Source: Rhodanobacter sp. PCA2 (GTDB taxonomy: Bacteria; Pseudomonadota; Gammaproteobacteria; Xanthomonadales; Rhodanobacteraceae). From it: a DNA stretch of 35,422 nt. This document shows, in pieces, positions 34,401 through 35,422 of the stretch. The notes below the pieces were generated by a model, which was not told where the DNA came from, searched no databases, and saw only the letters and a list, made by a program, of their open reading frames with translations. Location of the stretch: contig NZ_NJIC01000003.1 in NCBI RefSeq assembly GCF_013620825.1, positions 1-35,422 of the forward strand, given 5' to 3'. The translations under genes were made by a program, and so were the position numbers. Numbering within the stretch: the stretch's first letter is position 1; every line of letters starts with the position of its first letter.

Positions 34401-35422
34401 TGCGCATCCTCCACGCGCAGGCGGTCGCGCTCCACGCGCAGGATGCGGTAGCTGGTGTTGCCGAGCTGGAAGATGTCGCCGACGATGCTTTCGACCGCGA
34501 AATCCTCGTGCACCGAACCGATCACCGTGGCCTGCGGTTCCAGCACCACGAGGTAGTCGGCGGTGTCGGGAATCGCGCCACCGGAGGTGAGCGCGACCAG
34601 CCGCGCGCCGCGCCGCGCGCGCACGCGACGATGCACGGCATCGCGGTGCAGGTAGGCCGCGCGCGCGCCGCGACGGGTGGTGAAGCCCTCGGCCAGCATG
34701 CGCAGCACCGCATCGAAATCCGCGCGCGCCAGTTCGCGATAGGGATGCGCGCCGCGCACCAGCGCGTACAGCGCATCCTCGTCCCATTCGCTGCAGGCCA
34801 CCTCGGCCACGAGCTGCTGCGCCAGCACGTCCAGCGGCTGCGGCGGCTGCACCAGCGTGTCGAGCTCGCCGCGGCGCACCGCGTCGAGCAGGGCGGCGCA
34901 CTCGACCAGGTCGTCGCGCGTGTTGGGAAACAGCCGCGCCTTGGGCGTGCCGTCGATGTGGTGGCCGGAGCGTCCCGCGCGCTGCAGGAAGGCGGCGATG
35001 GAGCGCGGCGAACCGAGCTGGCAGACCAGGTCCACGTCGCCGATGTCGATGCCGAGTTCCAGCGAAGCAGTGGCGACCAGCACGGCCAGCTCGCCGCGCT
35101 TCAGCCGCTGTTCGGCGTCGAAACGCTGCTCGCGGGCGAGACTGCCGTGATGCGCGGCCACCACTTCCTTGCCCAGGCGCTCGGACAGATGCCGCGCCGC
35201 GCGCTCGGCCAGCCGCCGCGTGTTGACGAACACCAGGGTGGTGCGGTGCGCCTGCACCAGCTGGGCGATGCGGTCGTAGACCAGCTCCCACGCATCGTTC
35301 GACATCACCGTTTCCAGCGGCACCGGCGGCACTTCGATGGCGAGGTCGCGCTTGCGGGTGTGGCCTGTGTCGATGATGGCAACGTTCTCCCTCTCCCCTC
35401 CGGGGAGAGGGCAGGGTGAGGG
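31478..35422 (-). CDS. lhr: Lhr-family ATP-dependent DNA/RNA helicase, N-terminus beyond window, with repeat-derived inserts
   Basis: Large SF2 helicase; 1314 residues are visible and the frame is open to the right edge, so the ATP-binding domain with Walker motifs is out of view. The visible part begins in the linker ([20 protein letters not shown]). The second RecA-like domain has [34 protein letters not shown] (motif V) and [11 protein letters not shown] (motif VI). The Lhr core winged-helix/beta-barrel region follows ([45 protein letters not shown]-like text), then the long Lhr C-terminal region ending [20 protein letters not shown]. Three stretches (31976-32182, 34183-34290, 35385-35422) encode low-complexity peptides such as [13 protein letters not shown] that derive from intergenic hairpin repeats. 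All keep the frame, so the gene looks intact. It is convergent with nagX. Confidence 0.93.
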   Translation of the reverse strand, partial: PSPCPLPGGERENVAIIDTGHTRKRDLAIEVPPVPLETVMSNDAWELVYDRIAQLVQAHRTTLVFVNTRRLAERAARHLSERLGKEVVAAHHGSLAREQRFDAEQRLKRGELAVLVATASLELGIDIGDVDLVCQLGSPRSIAAFLQRAGRSGHHIDGTPKARLFPNTRDDLVECAALLDAVRRGELDTLVQPPQPLDVLAQQLVAEVACSEWDEDALYALVRGAHPYRELARADFDAVLRMLAEGFTTRRGARAAYLHRDAVHRRVRARRGARLVALTSGGAIPDTADYLVVLEPQATVIGSVHEDFAVESIVGDIFQLGNTSYRILRVERDRLRVEDAHGVPPSIPFWLGEAPGRSDELSFAVARLREEVGARLDVEPLSRGGMGEDSVWPEGSALAEPSPPTPLPMGEGSQAYTWLRDEPGLGEAAARQLVEYLASAKAALGVLPTQSTLVFERFFDESGGTQLVIHAPFGSRINRAWGLALRKRFCRQFNFELQAAATEDAIVLSLSTSHSFPLEEVARYLHSASAEHVLVQALLDAPLFPARWRWNAVTALALPRFLGGRKVPPQLQRMKSEDLLAAVFPDQVACLENIVGERQIPDHPLVAQTLHDCLREAMDVDGLLRLLRSLEDGAIHLVARDLAAPSPLAGAVLNAAPYAFLDDAPLEERRTRAVRQDGPASPGDFGRLDPDAIAAVREEAWPDVRSVDEMHEALDALGGIAESEAVANEGWSDKLHALAKDQRATRLSLPDGKDTWVSAEKLPLWQAVHPVAALHPPIAAPAEYAAQTWTREDALRELVRGRLLGLGPVTVDALAAPLGVPPSDVEAALLRLQTEGYVIQGQFDPAIAETQWCERHLLARIHRYTLGRLRREIVPVNRSDLMRFLLDWQHASPATQLRGPDALPAVLAQLEGYEAAAGAWEAEILPARIADYSASWLDEQCRAGRVGWSRLRAGGGSGPVRATPIVLLPRRHMAVWTSIAQESSPQEVLLSSRAQAVADALRDHGALFFDELQSAAHLLRTELEDALGELVAAGRVSADSFAGLRALLLPAAKREAPRHRRVRRHAFGGIEDAGRWSLVRPSLPPTGARGERPWMAAALGSGEKVPGRADEGRGLAGKSDAASAQDQPLTSIPFDGLRAGLSPRGRGGDGSATREGYLIEAEHVARVLLARYGVVFWKLLEREAPWLPPWRELLRVYRRLEARGEIRGGRFVEGLVGEQFALPEAIAPLRAIRQRAHDSELVVVGGCDPLNLVGSVLSGDKVPAVAGSRVLYRDGMPLAAQIAGRFVPLVELSAAETQLARQALQLRVPARLTA
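31976..32182. repeat. Composite REP-like insert within lhr (C-terminal part)
   Basis: About 207 bp (69 codons) is made of intergenic-type repeat text. A 9-bp hairpin CCTCTCCCC-CTC-GGGGAGAGG (31983-32003), the cctgagcccgtcgaagggg motif (32009-32027), and a second set of C-rich/G-rich blocks (32084-32180) are recognisable. In lhr frame it reads [17 protein letters not shown] ... [20 protein letters not shown]. It separates GRWSLVR from [13 protein letters not shown], which I would expect to be nearly adjacent in Lhr. Confidence 0.7.
34183..34290. repeat. REP-like insert within lhr (middle part)
   Basis: CTCCCC...GGGGAG (34185-34204), a perfect 8-bp hairpin GGCTCGGC-CAGC-GCCGAGCC (34221-34240), and tcctcacccatccc...gggagagggg (34257-34285) form a repeat of the same general kind. 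In frame it encodes [15 protein letters not shown] and [13 protein letters not shown]. Confidence 0.7.
35385..35422. repeat. Hairpin repeat at the right edge, within lhr frame
   Basis: A perfect 10-bp stem CCCTCTCCCC/GGGGAGAGGG lies at 35389-35411. In reverse complement, the ~35 bases from the window edge match 21044-21080 with only two differences. In lhr frame it reads [13 protein letters not shown]. It may continue beyond the window. Confidence 0.75.

Overview
The window looks like chromosome of a high-GC gammaproteobacterium of the order Xanthomonadales, most likely the Rhodanobacteraceae (Rhodanobacter/Dyella/Luteibacter-like). The reasons are the strong GC bias, the zwf-pgl-edd-eda Entner-Doudoroff set beside nagQ-nagB-nagA, the xanthomonad-style chitin/GlcNAc gene set (LacI-type NagR, FucP-type NagP, Glk-type kinase, TonB-dependent receptor, GH20, NagX), and many short hairpin repeats of the kind common in this order. 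The genus is an inference. No rRNA, tRNA, CRISPR array, prophage or insertion sequence was seen.

Layout. 1-5384 (minus): two tandem paralogous RND efflux permeases, the downstream one running off the left edge. They carry the same leader sequence; the second appears to start at CTG where the first uses GTG. 5527-6463: about 940 bp without a convincing gene, filled with repeats (two inverted copies of a ~97-bp element, a hairpin series, a REP-type inverted pair and a hexanucleotide tandem repeat). 6464-8702 (minus): BtuB-type TonB-dependent cobalamin receptor under a cobalamin riboswitch. 8769-11880 (minus): nagQ-nagB-nagA. 12090-17040 (plus): zwf, pgl, edd, eda. 17041-19448 (minus): a DUF2239 protein with a strong promoter framed by a perfect inverted repeat, a TonB-like single-pass protein, and an SPFH-domain lipoprotein. 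19622-20983 (plus): an EamA transporter and an NTF2-like protein. 21093-31488: the second GlcNAc/chitin locus, with nagR and nagP on the minus strand divergent from a glucokinase-family kinase, a TonB-dependent receptor, a GH20 hexosaminidase and nagX on the plus strand. 31478-35422 (minus): the C-terminal ~1314 residues of an Lhr-type helicase whose reading frame has absorbed several intergenic-type repeats.

How it fits together. Chitin oligomers would enter through the TonB-dependent receptor and be cut by the GH20 enzyme. GlcNAc would cross the inner membrane by NagP (perhaps with NagX), be phosphorylated by the Glk-family kinase, deacetylated by NagA and deaminated by NagB-II to fructose-6-P. 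After isomerisation to glucose-6-P, Zwf-Pgl-Edd-Eda takes it to pyruvate and glyceraldehyde-3-P. Two near-palindromic TGACAACGTTGTCA sites in the nagP/glk divergent promoter region are the probable NagR operators, and each includes a TTGACA -35 hexamer.

I found no convincing wholly new system. The observations most worth a second look are the in-frame repeat insertions in lhr, the CTG start and duplicated leader of the RND pair, the hairpin series with a constant apex and changing stems, and the mirror-symmetric promoter of the DUF2239 gene.
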